A DNA stretch of 64,000 nucleotides from positions 558,001 to 622,000 of the forward strand of contig CAVPVY010000005.1 of assembly GCA_963709355.1 (NCBI GenBank), in the 5' to 3' direction. The notes beneath the pieces were generated by a model that worked only from the letters and a program-made list of their open reading frames with translations, was not told the origin of the DNA and made no database searches. Positions 9,148 through 17,613 of this stretch are shown here, in pieces (the stretch's first letter is position 1; each line of letters begins with the position of its first letter). The position numbers and the translations under genes are program-made. This DNA is from PLOWO2-12-38-17 sp963709355. Its GTDB lineage: Bacteria > Planctomycetota > Brocadiia > Brocadiales > Brocadiaceae.

Positions 9148-9456
9148 ATTTTTTCTGCTAATATATTACTCGAAGCAATGCTAAAGGATATAAAATACGG
9201 CGTACTAGTAGACCAAGTACTCGGCGCAGGCCAGAGTAATGTCATTGCGGGTGAATTTTCCGTAAGCATTGATCTTGGTTACCTAGTTGAAAATGGAAAA
9301 ATTACTGGCAGAGTAAAAGATTGCATGATTGCTGGTAATGCCTTTACAGTCTTTAACAACATTATAGCAATGGGTAACATAGCAGAATGGTACGGTTCAA
9401 TTAAGGTACCGCCTTTTTACTTCAGGGCATTAAATATTGCAGGGAATGCAGGTTAA
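9148..9456 (+). pseudogene. TldD/PmbA metalloprotease, C-terminal fragment
   Basis: An open frame of about 100 codons matches only the extreme C-terminus of TldD/PmbA proteins (modulator of DNA gyrase, microcin-processing protease): GEFSVSIDLGYLVENG, the following VKDCMIAGN and the closing VPPFYFRALNIAG. Intact PmbA proteins are about 430-480 residues; the HExxxH metal site and the whole N-terminal part are absent. The frame opens directly after a TAA at 9145-9147 with no ribosome-binding site. An ATG at 9178 could start a 92-residue peptide but would not give a functional protease. I call it a truncated relic left between amt genes by rearrangement. Confidence 0.8.
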
Positions 9457-9553
9457 ATTCATCTGTCTTCTTAATAAACCATTTATCTTACTACAAGTTC
9501 TGATAGTTAGAATAGCTATTGTGGTAAAACAAAATTGCAAGGGAAAATAGTTA

Positions 9554-9581
9554 TTGACAGTAAATTATTTAAATATATAAT
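9554..9581 (+). promoter_or_regulatory. Vegetative promoter for the riboswitch-cytochrome transcript
   Basis: Perfect -35 TTGACA (9554-9559) and -10 TATAAT (9576-9581) with a 16-base spacer. It predicts a transcript start near 9588, about 140 bases upstream of the GEMM riboswitch and on the same strand. Confidence 0.75.
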
Positions 9582-9727
9582 GTTATCCTAGACAAAGGCA
9601 GATTTTGTAAAAGTAAGGGTAGGATTTTTTAAAGTTATAATTTTAAATTTTTAGATGTAAATTGTATTTTATCTGTGTTAATATGTGTCCAATTGTAGAA
9701 TTTGGGTATTAGTTAAAGATTAGATAG

Positions 9728-9835
9728 GGTAAAACATAGCGATAAAGGCAAACCATGAGCGATCATGGGACGCAAAGTAAAGGGTCTTTTATTGTTGCGC
9801 TGATCTTTATGGTTGACTGATATTCCAGCGTTACG
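9728..9835 (+). promoter_or_regulatory. Cyclic di-GMP-I (GEMM-I) riboswitch
   Basis: The conserved GEMM-I core is readable: aaaggcaaacc (9744-9754), a perfect 6-bp stem ccatga/tcatgg (9753-9758, 9763-9768) capped by a GNRA tetraloop gcga, then gggacgcaaag (9767-9777), whose gacgcaaag holds the adenine that stacks between the ligand bases. A P3 helix follows (taaag..gtc at 9778-9786 with gatcttta at 9802-9809). By alignment to the Vibrio Vc2 RNA, the base equivalent to G20, which selects c-di-GMP over cGAMP, is G (9747). The 3' boundary is approximate. It lies between a consensus promoter and a terminator hairpin on the same strand, so it probably acts by transcription termination/antitermination on the cytochrome gene at 10277. 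Confidence 0.85.
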
Positions 9836-9876
9836 ATATAAATAGAAATCCTGGGGCGTTAAGCAAGTTAAAAGAC

Positions 9877-9930
9877 AGCCTTACTGCCGAAGATGTTTGT
9901 GTTGAATATCTTTACAGTAAGGCTTTTTTG
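9877..9930 (+). terminator. Riboswitch expression-platform terminator
   Basis: Perfect 10-bp inverted repeat agccttactg (9877-9886) / cagtaaggct (9915-9924), with an inner aagat/atctt helix, followed by a run of six Ts. It sits about 40-50 bases after the c-di-GMP aptamer and before the cytochrome gene, as expected for an expression platform. Confidence 0.85.
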
Positions 9931-10276
9931 TTTTCATATTTGGAACTTTAGAGAATTTCTTTTATAGTCTTTTGAACAAGACGGAAACGGCTAGGATAAA
10001 CAGAACCATTTGCTTTTTGTTAAAGAACGAAGAAAAATGCTTCAGGAGTTTATTGAGTAGAGAAATATTTGAATCAAAAATACTCAAATCCTTTACACTG
10101 ATGAATAGCACAATGAAAATTCACAAGCGCAACTTTTATCAGGAGTAAAGGAAGAACTAAGTGTAAAATATATCGTAAGACATTGGTAAGCAGTAGGTTA
10201 TGTGCGATTCAACTTACTGCTAGTAATTTTCTTCCAAGACACATTCTTTTTACAAAATAATGTTTTTATTATTAAA

Positions 10277-11218
10277 ATGAAACCTGATTATAAATTTTGT
10301 GTTTGTTTTGTTCTAACAGTATGCATTAATATTTTAGTATCACTTCCTTTATTTTCAGAGAATTATATTGTCAATGGACTTTTATGTGAAGAACCACAAT
10401 TAGCAGATATTAAAAATAGTATTGTACGTCGAGAGTCTTTGGTTGTTAAAAATGACAGAGTTTATATTAAAATAATACTTGACGAGGGGGCTAGAAATAT
10501 TACAAATCATAAAAGATACAAAGAGATATTATATTTACTACCAAAGGAAGTGGTTTATGACGATATAAGTAACCGTATATTTTTTTATATGGAAAACAAA
10601 GAGTATGAGATTGGGAGGATAAAAAATTTCCTTGGTTTTATGCCTTATATTGCACTTACCGAGTTTGTCAGGATTGCAAGTTCTCCAACAGATGCAAAGC
10701 TTTTAATATCTACAGAAAATGAAAATATTCGAAAGACTGCAGTTCATTCGGATGAAGGCATGGAAATAACTTTGGGAAGAAGATGTGGCCAGTGTCATAT
10801 TCTTGAATACATATATTCTCATAAGAATTGGGTAGAGGAGGATATTTTACATGCATACAACAGGCTTCAAATGGATAAAGAAGAGAGATTTACAAAAGAT
10901 GAACAGAAGATAATTGACCTATTTAAAAGTTATCAAAAGGGTGAAATAGATAAAGGAATGCTTGCGGAATTTAAATCTTTAAAACAAATGGGAGAAAAAG
11001 ATGTAGCCGACTTTACAGAAGGCGTTTATATGGATAATTGTGTACCTTGTCATAATCCTGCAAGAATGAAGGATGTTTCGTTGTTATATTCAAAGCGCAG
11101 ATGTAAAAGTGTTGTAGACCGAATAAAGGAAAAAGAACCATCCCTCTTTTTACAGGCAGATATGGATAGATTAGCCAGCTATTTATGGGAAATAAAACTA
11201 AAACCGTATAGTAATTGA
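10277..11218 (+). CDS. Secreted diheme c-type cytochrome
   Basis: A 313-residue exported protein. The ATG at 10277 gives a classic signal peptide (MKPDYKFCVCF..., cleavage near SLPLFS); an upstream in-frame GTG at 10202 would add 25 unlikely residues. After a non-heme N-terminal domain of about 155 residues there are two covalent heme c sites, CGQCH (about residue 173) and CVPCH (about 256), spaced as in paired cytochrome c domains. Methionine and histidine ligands can only be guessed. No closer family is recognised. It is the first gene after the c-di-GMP riboswitch and its terminator, so synthesis of this periplasmic electron carrier appears to be under second-messenger control. No diguanylate cyclase is encoded in the window. 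Confidence 0.85.
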   Translation: MKPDYKFCVCFVLTVCINILVSLPLFSENYIVNGLLCEEPQLADIKNSIVRRESLVVKNDRVYIKIILDEGARNITNHKRYKEILYLLPKEVVYDDISNRIFFYMENKEYEIGRIKNFLGFMPYIALTEFVRIASSPTDAKLLISTENENIRKTAVHSDEGMEITLGRRCGQCHILEYIYSHKNWVEEDILHAYNRLQMDKEERFTKDEQKIIDLFKSYQKGEIDKGMLAEFKSLKQMGEKDVADFTEGVYMDNCVPCHNPARMKDVSLLYSKRRCKSVVDRIKEKEPSLFLQADMDRLASYLWEIKLKPYSN

Positions 11219-11354
11219 ATTTTTTTTATGAAAGGAAGGTGATAAATGCATAAGTAATGTAGCAATTTTTGTCGTTTCGAGAAGGAATGTTTAGTTGTGT
11301 GTGCATGCAACATGTGGTTAGGCAGTAAAATAATTATTTATAAAGGAGAGGGAA

Positions 11355-12697
11355 ATGAGAAAAGGAGTCTGTTTAGGCATTTCATCGATATTTGCGTTAT
11401 CGATGTTAGCGCTATTTGCATCAAATGCGTTCGCAGACGATGCACCCGCGATTGATACAGGAAATAATGCATGGTTGCTTGCCTCGTCTGCCTTGGTTTT
11501 AATAATGACACCAGGTCTTGCCCTGTTTTACGGTGGTATGGCAAGGGCAAAGAACATGGTGAATACAATGTGGATGAGCTTTATTGTTATTTGTGTTGTA
11601 AGTGTACAGTGGGTATTGTAGGGTTATAGTTTATCATTTGCACCGGGAAGCTGGTTTATTGGTGGTCTTCAATGGTGTGGGCTGGGAGCAGGTGCAGTGG
11701 GTCAGGCGCCTAGTGATCTTTATGCAACTACAATACCACATTTGACTTTTATGATATTCCAATGCATGTTTGCTATTATTACACCTGCATTGATGACAGG
11801 TACTTTTGCAGAACGATTTAAATTTAATGCATGGTTATTGCTTGTTCTATTATGGACAGCAGCAGTCTATGCACCTATTGCCACTGGGTGTGGGCTGCTG
11901 ATGGTTGGTTATTAAAATTTGGTGCATTGGATTTTGCCGGTGGAACAGTAGTTCATATTTGTTCTGGTGCCTCTGGTTTTGCAGTGATGCTCATTTGTGG
12001 GAAAACGCAAAGGCTTTCCTAAAGAGATAAAACCTCCTCATAATTTACCTTTCATGATGCTGGGTACTGGTTTACTGTGGTTCGGTTGGTTTGGTTTTAA
12101 TGCAGGTAGCGCAGTTGCGGCCGAGCGGACTTGCTGCAAGCGCATTTGTGGTTACGAATACTGCAACAGCCGCCGCTGCCTTTACTTGGACTGTGTCTTG
12201 AATGGATACATCACAAGAAACCAACCATACTCGGCGCTTGCTCTGGTGCAGTAGCAGGTCTGGTTGCCATTACACCCGCATCCGGTTTTGTAGGACCAAT
12301 GGCATCAATTGCTATAGGTGTTGGCGCAGGTCTTGTTTGCTTCTACTCTGTAACTAGGATGAAAAAGGCGTTTGGCTACGATGATGCCCTTGACGTTATT
12401 GGTGTGCATGCTATGGGTGGAACGTGGGGGGCATGGGCAACAGGTATCTTTTGTAGCACTTCGGTAAATCCAGCCGGTTTTGATGGCGCAATTTATGGGA
12501 ATGTTGCACAGATGGGAAAACAATGGATAGGTATCCTGGCTACATGGGGATATGCGTATGGCGTAACGTCGCTTCTGGCTTGGTTTGTAAATGGTACGAT
12601 TGGTTTGAGACCAAGCGAGTCAGATGAAATTGCAGGTATGGATATTTCCCAGCATAAGGAAATTTCTTATCATTATTATGAAACCGAGAGTGTATAA
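11355..12697 (+). pseudogene. amt: Ammonium transporter amt3, disrupted by five lesions
   Basis: Conceptual translation over shifting frames gives a full-length Amt of the conventional AmtB type: signal peptide ending NAFADDAP, then MTPGLALFYGGMARAKN, GTFAERFKF, DFAGGTVVH with the first pore histidine, WFGWFGFNAGSAVAA, and VIGVHAMGGTWG with the second. The frame is broken by TGG to TAG at 11619-11621, a one-base deletion near 11888 (expected Ala-His-Trp), a one-base insertion near 12004 in an A run, an insertion near 12124, and an insertion near 12205. Ribosome-binding site aaaggagaggg and start are intact. It belongs to a different Amt branch from amt1/amt2. glnK2 follows 95 bases downstream and is intact, so the pair has lost its channel, unless the indels are sequencing errors. 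Confidence 0.9.
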
Positions 12698-12792
12698 TAT
12701 CCATTGTGGAAGATACTCGTTGATAAAAATTAGCCCTATTTTAGCATTTGTTTAGGGAATAGGGCATGTTTATTAATGAAGGAGGTTTTTAA

Positions 12793-13131
12793 ATGAAAAA
12801 AATTGAGGCAATCTTAAGACCCGAGCGTTTGTCCATTGTAAAAGATGCACTGGAGGAATTAGGTTATCCGGGTATGACCGTGACTGATGTAAAAGGTCAC
12901 GGAGCCCAACGTGGGATAACTGAGCAATGGCGTGGAAGAACGTTCAGGGTGGATTTGTTGTCAAAGATAAAGATTGAAATGGTTGTTGGTGACAAAGAGG
13001 TAGAAAAGATTGTACAGTGTATAACAAAAGAGTCACAAACCGGAAGCATCGGAGACGGTAAGATATTCATTTCTAACATTGAGGATGCCCTTCGTATTCG
13101 TACGGGCGAAAGAGGAGAAAAAGCCGTCTAG
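12793..13131 (+). CDS. glnK: PII signal protein GlnK/GlnB (copy 2)
   Basis: A 112-residue PII protein about 70% identical by eye to copy 1. Nucleotide-binding B-loop QTGSIGDGKIF and Q39 (AQRG) are retained. The T-loop differs: residue 51, the tyrosine that GlnD uridylylates, is Phe (RTFRV), and residue 46 is Trp. It therefore should sense effectors but cannot be uridylylated at that site. Its leader repeats the ggaggtttttaa layout of glnK1, evidence that each amt-glnK pair arose by duplication. Its partner amt3 is broken, so it may now act on Amt1/Amt2 or on another target. A strong terminator follows. Confidence 0.96.
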   Translation: MKKIEAILRPERLSIVKDALEELGYPGMTVTDVKGHGAQRGITEQWRGRTFRVDLLSKIKIEMVVGDKEVEKIVQCITKESQTGSIGDGKIFISNIEDALRIRTGERGEKAV

Positions 13132-13155
13132 TTTCAGCTTTTAATATTTAAGGTA

Positions 13156-13199
13156 AAGGGCGTTGAATTATTTTTGAATTCAACGCCCTTATTTTTTTA
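13156..13199 (+). terminator. Intrinsic terminator after glnK2
   Basis: Perfect 14-bp inverted repeat aagggcgttgaatt (13156-13169) / aattcaacgccctt (13177-13190), 7-base loop, then a T-rich tract to 13199. It ends only about 20 bases before the pgeF start. Confidence 0.93.
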
Positions 13200-13217
13200 T
13201 TATTCTAGAATCTCTTT

Positions 13218-14030
13218 ATGATTGAAACAAGCATTAGTTCCCTGCCTTTATGGTTTTTTAGACATTTCCTTGAATACAAGGAAATTAGTCATTTCATATC
13301 CAGTCGAATTGGTGGATGTAGTAATCCACCTTATCATTCTCTTAATCTGGGATTCCATGTTGGCGATAATACAGTTTCCGTGCTTAAAAATCGTGAACGG
13401 CTAGCTATGTCACTCGGAATCTCCGTTGAAAGTTTTACTACTGCAGCCCAAATTCACGACTGTAACGTGAGAATCATTACAAGTGATTTGAAAGGAAAAG
13501 GTGCGACAGATTACAACACGGCTGTAAAAGATACCGATGCTATGATAACAGATATTCCCGGCATTTATCTCATGGTTTTACAAGCGGATTGTGTGCCTAT
13601 ACTATTTCTTGACTTTAGAAAAAAGATAATTGGTGTTGTTCATGCTGGTTGGAAAGGTACGCTTCGGATGGTAACAAAAAATACTGTAAATGTATTTATG
13701 GGGGAATTTAGTAGTTCATCTGATGATATTATTGTTGGTATGGGCCCATCCATCGGTCCTTGCTGTTATATTGTTGGTTCGGAGATTATTAATCAGGTCA
13801 GAAAGGTTCATAATAATAAAAGAGAATATATCAATGAGATAATAAAAAGTGATAAATATTTAGATTTGTGGAATGCAAACAAGATACAGCTAATGGAGAT
13901 GGGAATTCCTGAAAAGAATATAGAAATTGCTAGGATATGCACTTTTTGCAACCATACCACCTTTTTCTCCTATCGTTCCCTGGGCGGTGAAACAGGAAGG
14001 TTTGGTGCTGGAATAATGTTAAGAGAATAA
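13218..14030 (+). CDS. pgeF: Peptidoglycan editing factor PgeF / laccase-domain purine phosphorylase
   Basis: A 270-residue member of the YfiH/LACC1 family (old names: multicopper polyphenol oxidase, DUF152). Metal/active-site residues lie in LGFHVGD, the QADCVPILFLD cysteine and HAGWKGT histidine blocks; NHTTFFSYR near the C-terminus is also diagnostic. Family members act as purine nucleoside phosphorylase/deaminase enzymes, and PgeF removes miscorporated amino acids from peptidoglycan precursors; the exact role here is not decided by sequence. It begins right after the glnK2 terminator, on the same strand, with no good Shine-Dalgarno sequence before the ATG. It converges on mtnP. Confidence 0.9.
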   Translation: MIETSISSLPLWFFRHFLEYKEISHFISSRIGGCSNPPYHSLNLGFHVGDNTVSVLKNRERLAMSLGISVESFTTAAQIHDCNVRIITSDLKGKGATDYNTAVKDTDAMITDIPGIYLMVLQADCVPILFLDFRKKIIGVVHAGWKGTLRMVTKNTVNVFMGEFSSSSDDIIVGMGPSIGPCCYIVGSEIINQVRKVHNNKREYINEIIKSDKYLDLWNANKIQLMEMGIPEKNIEIARICTFCNHTTFFSYRSLGGETGRFGAGIMLRE

Positions 14031-14064
14031 TAATTTGCTAGGCAACATTCATTGCCCTAGTGAA

Positions 14065-14928
14065 TTATCTTATATACTTACCAAATATAACATCAAGCTT
14101 CTTTTTTGTGGTTTCTGGAATAAAATCTTTATGTGTTACGATGGCGTTTTTAGCTGCGGATGCGCATTCGCAATTCCTTTTTAATTCGATTTTTGGTATG
14201 GCAGCCTTAAGTATTTTTTTTGCTGTTTCAACATTTTCGTTAAGATTTTCAAGGATCATTTCTAATGTCACAGGTTCCTCGCTTACATGCCAGCAATCAT
14301 AATCTGTTGCCATGGCAAGCGTGCTGTAACATATTTCTGCTTCACGTGCTAATTTGGCTTCCTGAAGGTTGGTCATGCCAATGACGCTGACTCCCCATTG
14401 CCTATACACATTCGATTCTGCACGGGTAGAAAATAACGGTCCTTCCATACATAAGTAAGTGCCGCCTTTATGCACACGGACATTATGTGATTTTGCCGCA
14501 ATATACAAAGTATTTGCAAGCGCATTGCATATTGGGTTGGCAAAACTCACATGACCAACAAGACCATCTCCGAAGAAGGTGCTGATTCTCTTTACTGTTC
14601 TGTCAAAGAATTGATCGGGGATGACTATGTCCATGGGTTTGATTTCCTCCTTCATGCTGCCAACCGCGCTGACAGCGATTATGTATTCCACGCCAAGCTT
14701 CTTCATTCCATAAATATTCGCCCTAAAGTTGAGTTCAGACGGTAAAATTGTATGATTCTTTCCATGTCTAGGTAAAAAGGATACCTTGCGTCCTTCTAAA
14801 GTACCTGTAGTAAAACTATCAGAGGGTTTTCCAAATGGAGTGTCTATTGATACGGTTTCTAGGTCCTTAATCCCCTCAATTTTATAAAGACCACTACCAC
14901 CAATGATACCTATCATCTGTGAGGTCAT
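14065..14928 (-). CDS. mtnP: S-methyl-5'-thioadenosine phosphorylase
   Basis: A 287-residue PNP/MTAP-family phosphorylase. IGIIGGSGLY, the PRHG phosphate-binding motif, EGPLFSTRAES and GMTNLQEAKLAREAEICY followed by TDYDCW match MTA phosphorylase rather than guanosine-type PNP (aspartate in TDYD for adenine recognition). It cleaves MTA, the by-product of polyamine synthesis, to adenine and methylthioribose 1-phosphate. Length is normal. A near-consensus promoter lies 57 bases upstream on the minus strand, making the gene divergent from polX. The SAM-cleaving enzyme and BioA at 17.6-19.8 kb also concern SAM chemistry but are not in one operon with it. Confidence 0.92.
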   Translation of the reverse strand: MTSQMIGIIGGSGLYKIEGIKDLETVSIDTPFGKPSDSFTTGTLEGRKVSFLPRHGKNHTILPSELNFRANIYGMKKLGVEYIIAVSAVGSMKEEIKPMDIVIPDQFFDRTVKRISTFFGDGLVGHVSFANPICNALANTLYIAAKSHNVRVHKGGTYLCMEGPLFSTRAESNVYRQWGVSVIGMTNLQEAKLAREAEICYSTLAMATDYDCWHVSEEPVTLEMILENLNENVETAKKILKAAIPKIELKRNCECASAAKNAIVTHKDFIPETTKKKLDVIFGKYIR

Positions 14929-14984
14929 TTTTCAGTTTCTCCTTGTGATTTGAAGTATAAGTTTCAAAAAAATTACGGTTTCTA

Positions 14985-15014
14985 ATTATGCGAAAAATGG
15001 TATATCTATGTCAA
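14985..15014 (-). promoter_or_regulatory. Vegetative promoter of mtnP
   Basis: On the minus strand, -35 TTGACA (15014-15009) and -10 CATAAT (14990-14985) with an 18-base spacer. The transcript would start near 14978, about 50 bases before the mtnP ATG. Confidence 0.6.
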
Positions 15015-15151
15015 TAATTAAAATTTGAAGTTTTTCTGGCTATAGGTATAATTCAGTCTGTTAAGAAGACGAAAAACAGGTATGTTACTGCTGTTTTTTA
15101 TGGTGAAGGTTATATGGTGGCAGTTTTAATTAAAATATAGAAAAGAATATT

Positions 15152-16870
15152 ATGAAGAATCACGAAATAGCCACATTATTTGGACGAATAGCAGATGTGC
15201 TTGAACTCAGGGGGGATGATTCGTTTCGTATAAATTCATATAGGAAGGCATCCAGTGTAATTGCTGACTTAACAGAGGATATAGAAAAGCTAGCAAGCGA
15301 AGAGAAACTAACGGATATTCCCGGCATAGGAAAGGGGACGGCTGAAAAGATTGTTGAATACATTAAGACCGGTAAGATGTCAAAGTATGAGGAGGTGATG
15401 AGGGGGATTTCTGAAGAAACAATCACACTGATGCAGATACCGGGTTTGGGTCCAAAGACAGTTGCCATGTTAAACAGGGAATTGGGGATTGTTGGTTTGA
15501 GCGAGCTGGAGAGGGCTTTACATGAGGGCAAATTGAAGGGATTGTTTGGCATCGGTGATAAAAAGGTTGAAAATATTATCAAGGGCATAGAATTATTTAA
15601 AACAAGTCAGCAGAGGATCTCTATTGGAATGGCATACCCTGTTGTTAAGAGGATTATAGCAGGGTTAAGGAATAACCCTGAAGTCAAAGAAATTCAGGCC
15701 GCAGGCTCTTTGAGGAGGATGAAAGAAACGGTCGGAGACATAGACATACTTGTATCCGGTACGAACGGCGCAAGTATTGTAGAATCTTTTGTAAGTATGA
15801 ATGGTGTAACCCATGTGCTGGCATCCGGTGATACAAAGGGAAGCGTCATGGTAGAAGAGGGGGTGCAGGTAGATTTAAGGGTTGTCAAAGAAGATGAATT
15901 TGGCGCTGCCTTACAGTACTTTACTGGTTCGAAGGAACATAATATTCACCTGCGTGAGATTGCAAAGAGGAAGGGATTAAAGATTAGTGAATATGGCATT
16001 TTTAAGGGAGAAAAAAGGATTGGGGGAAGCCTGGAAAAAGATGTTTATAAAGCGCTCGGTATGAACTGTATACCGCCGGAACTACGCGAAAATAGAGGAG
16101 AAATAGAGGCTGCTCAATTAGGAAAACTACCAGATCTTATTGAATTATCCGATATAAAAGGCGACCTTCATAATCACTCTAACTGGAGTGATGGGACACC
16201 TACATTTGAAGAAATGGCTGAGCATGCCATAAAAATGGGGTATAAATATCTTGTAGTTTCAGACCACTCAAAATCACTCCATATAGCAAATGGTTTAAAA
16301 GACGAGGAATTGCTTGAAGAGATTGAAGAAATTGATAAACTTAACAAGAAATTCAAAGGCTTTACATTACTTAAAGCAACGGAGATGGATATTAAAGCAG
16401 ATGGTTCACTGGATTTTCCAGATAAAATTTTAGAGAAACTTGATGTTGTTGTAGCTTCCATTCATAGCGGATTTAAGCAGGAAAAGGACAAGATTACGGA
16501 AAGAATGATTGCAGCTATTCGTAATCCTTACGTCAATATAATTGCCCATCCCACAGGGCGATTAATCAGTAAACGTGAGGGATACGAAGTAGATATTGAT
16601 AAAGTTATGGAGGTTTGTGCTGATACAGGCACTGCACTAGAAATTAATTGTTACTATGACAGATTGGATTTGAGTGATATTTACTGCAGGAAGGCAAAAG
16701 AGGCAGGCGTGATGATTGCTATCAGTACCGATGCCCATCATATTGACCAAATGTGGATGATTGAACTTGGTATTGGAATTGCGCGAAGGGGATGGCTGGA
16801 AGCGAAAGATGTAATTAACACGTTTTCAGTTGATAAATTAAAGGCGTTTTGTATGAAAAAGAGGCGATGA
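15152..16870 (+). CDS. polX: Family X DNA polymerase/3'-5' exonuclease PolX
   Basis: A 572-residue bacterial PolX, the standard length. Domains in order: helix-hairpin-helix 8-kDa region (IPGIGKGTAEKIVEYI, then MQIPGLGPKT), the nucleotidyltransferase palm with GSLRRMKETVGDIDILV and a second VQVDLRVV strand supplying the third aspartate, and from about residue 333 a PHP phosphoesterase domain (DLHNHSNWSDG, SDHS, IAHPTGR, STDAHH). PolX fills short gaps in base-excision repair, and the PHP part gives Mn-dependent 3'-5' exonuclease activity. All metal ligands I can place are intact. It is transcribed alone or with the lipoprotein gene that starts 74 bases downstream. Confidence 0.95.
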   Translation: MKNHEIATLFGRIADVLELRGDDSFRINSYRKASSVIADLTEDIEKLASEEKLTDIPGIGKGTAEKIVEYIKTGKMSKYEEVMRGISEETITLMQIPGLGPKTVAMLNRELGIVGLSELERALHEGKLKGLFGIGDKKVENIIKGIELFKTSQQRISIGMAYPVVKRIIAGLRNNPEVKEIQAAGSLRRMKETVGDIDILVSGTNGASIVESFVSMNGVTHVLASGDTKGSVMVEEGVQVDLRVVKEDEFGAALQYFTGSKEHNIHLREIAKRKGLKISEYGIFKGEKRIGGSLEKDVYKALGMNCIPPELRENRGEIEAAQLGKLPDLIELSDIKGDLHNHSNWSDGTPTFEEMAEHAIKMGYKYLVVSDHSKSLHIANGLKDEELLEEIEEIDKLNKKFKGFTLLKATEMDIKADGSLDFPDKILEKLDVVVASIHSGFKQEKDKITERMIAAIRNPYVNIIAHPTGRLISKREGYEVDIDKVMEVCADTGTALEINCYYDRLDLSDIYCRKAKEAGVMIAISTDAHHIDQMWMIELGIGIARRGWLEAKDVINTFSVDKLKAFCMKKRR

Positions 16871-16944
16871 TTATTGACGTTTCCGATTCATTCGGTTTAG
16901 ACTTATAAAGTGTTCTTGCTTGAATTCTTTTAAGGATGATTTTT

Positions 16945-17547
16945 ATGAAGAAATTGATAGTTCTTGTTACACTTTCAGCGTTTTTATTATGTGTTAGCTG
17001 CAGGTCTGTTTCGACCAGCACAATGAATATAGATCTGGATATTTCTGATGAGATTACAAATGATGTTATAAAGACGCTGGCTGTATTACGTTTTGATGAT
17101 GAACAAATCCACGGTGAAAGGGTAAGAGGTTTATTAGTAAAAGCTGTTAAGAATCAAGACCCTGGAGGAATGCTTGCAGATATTATGACGACTGTATTGT
17201 CTGAGTGGGATAAATACAATGTTTTGACACGTTCAGAGGTTAAAGATAAGGTAAAGACATGCGGTACCAATGAGAAAGATTTGGTAAAATGGAGGGATTA
17301 CGATGCCGCAGGAAAGATATTGAAGGTAGATGCAGTTATTATTGGTAAGGTAAATAAATTTGGACTGGTCAACACGCCTTTTTATATGCGAGGGCGTGCA
17401 TCCTTCAAGGCTGAATGCATTGATACGAAGAGTGGAAATGTCGTATGGTCAATAGATGCAGACGAGAGTGCCTCTTACAATGATGAGGTTGACCTTGCGC
17501 TTAAGATTATTAAAGAGGCAGTCGAGAGGCTTAAAAGAGAGATGTAA
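16945..17547 (+). CDS. Secreted lipoprotein, LpoB/CsgG-like assembly fold
   Basis: A 200-residue lipoprotein. ATG at 16945 is chosen over 16936 because the latter overlaps the aagga ribosome-binding run. The leader MKKLIVLVTLSAFLL ends at a lipobox CVSC, so lipid-modified cysteine is about residue 16-19. The mature part has the pattern of the CsgG/LpoB/GNA1162 group: TLAVLRFDD near the start, then a helix, DIMTTVLSEWDKYNVLTRSEV, a DAVIIGKV strand, and the ECIDTKSGNVVWSIDAD strand pair. Such proteins stand in the outer membrane as pores or as activators of penicillin-binding proteins; which applies here is unknown. Convergent with bioA. Confidence 0.75.
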   Translation: MKKLIVLVTLSAFLLCVSCRSVSTSTMNIDLDISDEITNDVIKTLAVLRFDDEQIHGERVRGLLVKAVKNQDPGGMLADIMTTVLSEWDKYNVLTRSEVKDKVKTCGTNEKDLVKWRDYDAAGKILKVDAVIIGKVNKFGLVNTPFYMRGRASFKAECIDTKSGNVVWSIDADESASYNDEVDLALKIIKEAVERLKREM

Positions 17548-17613
17548 GATAAATATTGCAAGAAGCAGCGTTTTTTATACCAAGTTTGAAAGAAAGACAG
17601 TAATAAGATTATT

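Noticed and set aside
11997..12254. Separate small gene within the amt3 region
   Set aside because: Its residues continue the Amt sequence after a frameshift, so it is part of the pseudogene.
12733..12765. Inverted repeat gccctatt/aatagggc between amt3 and glnK2
   Set aside because: An 8-bp stem with a long loop and no T-run; could be chance, and glnK2 has its own good ribosome-binding site.
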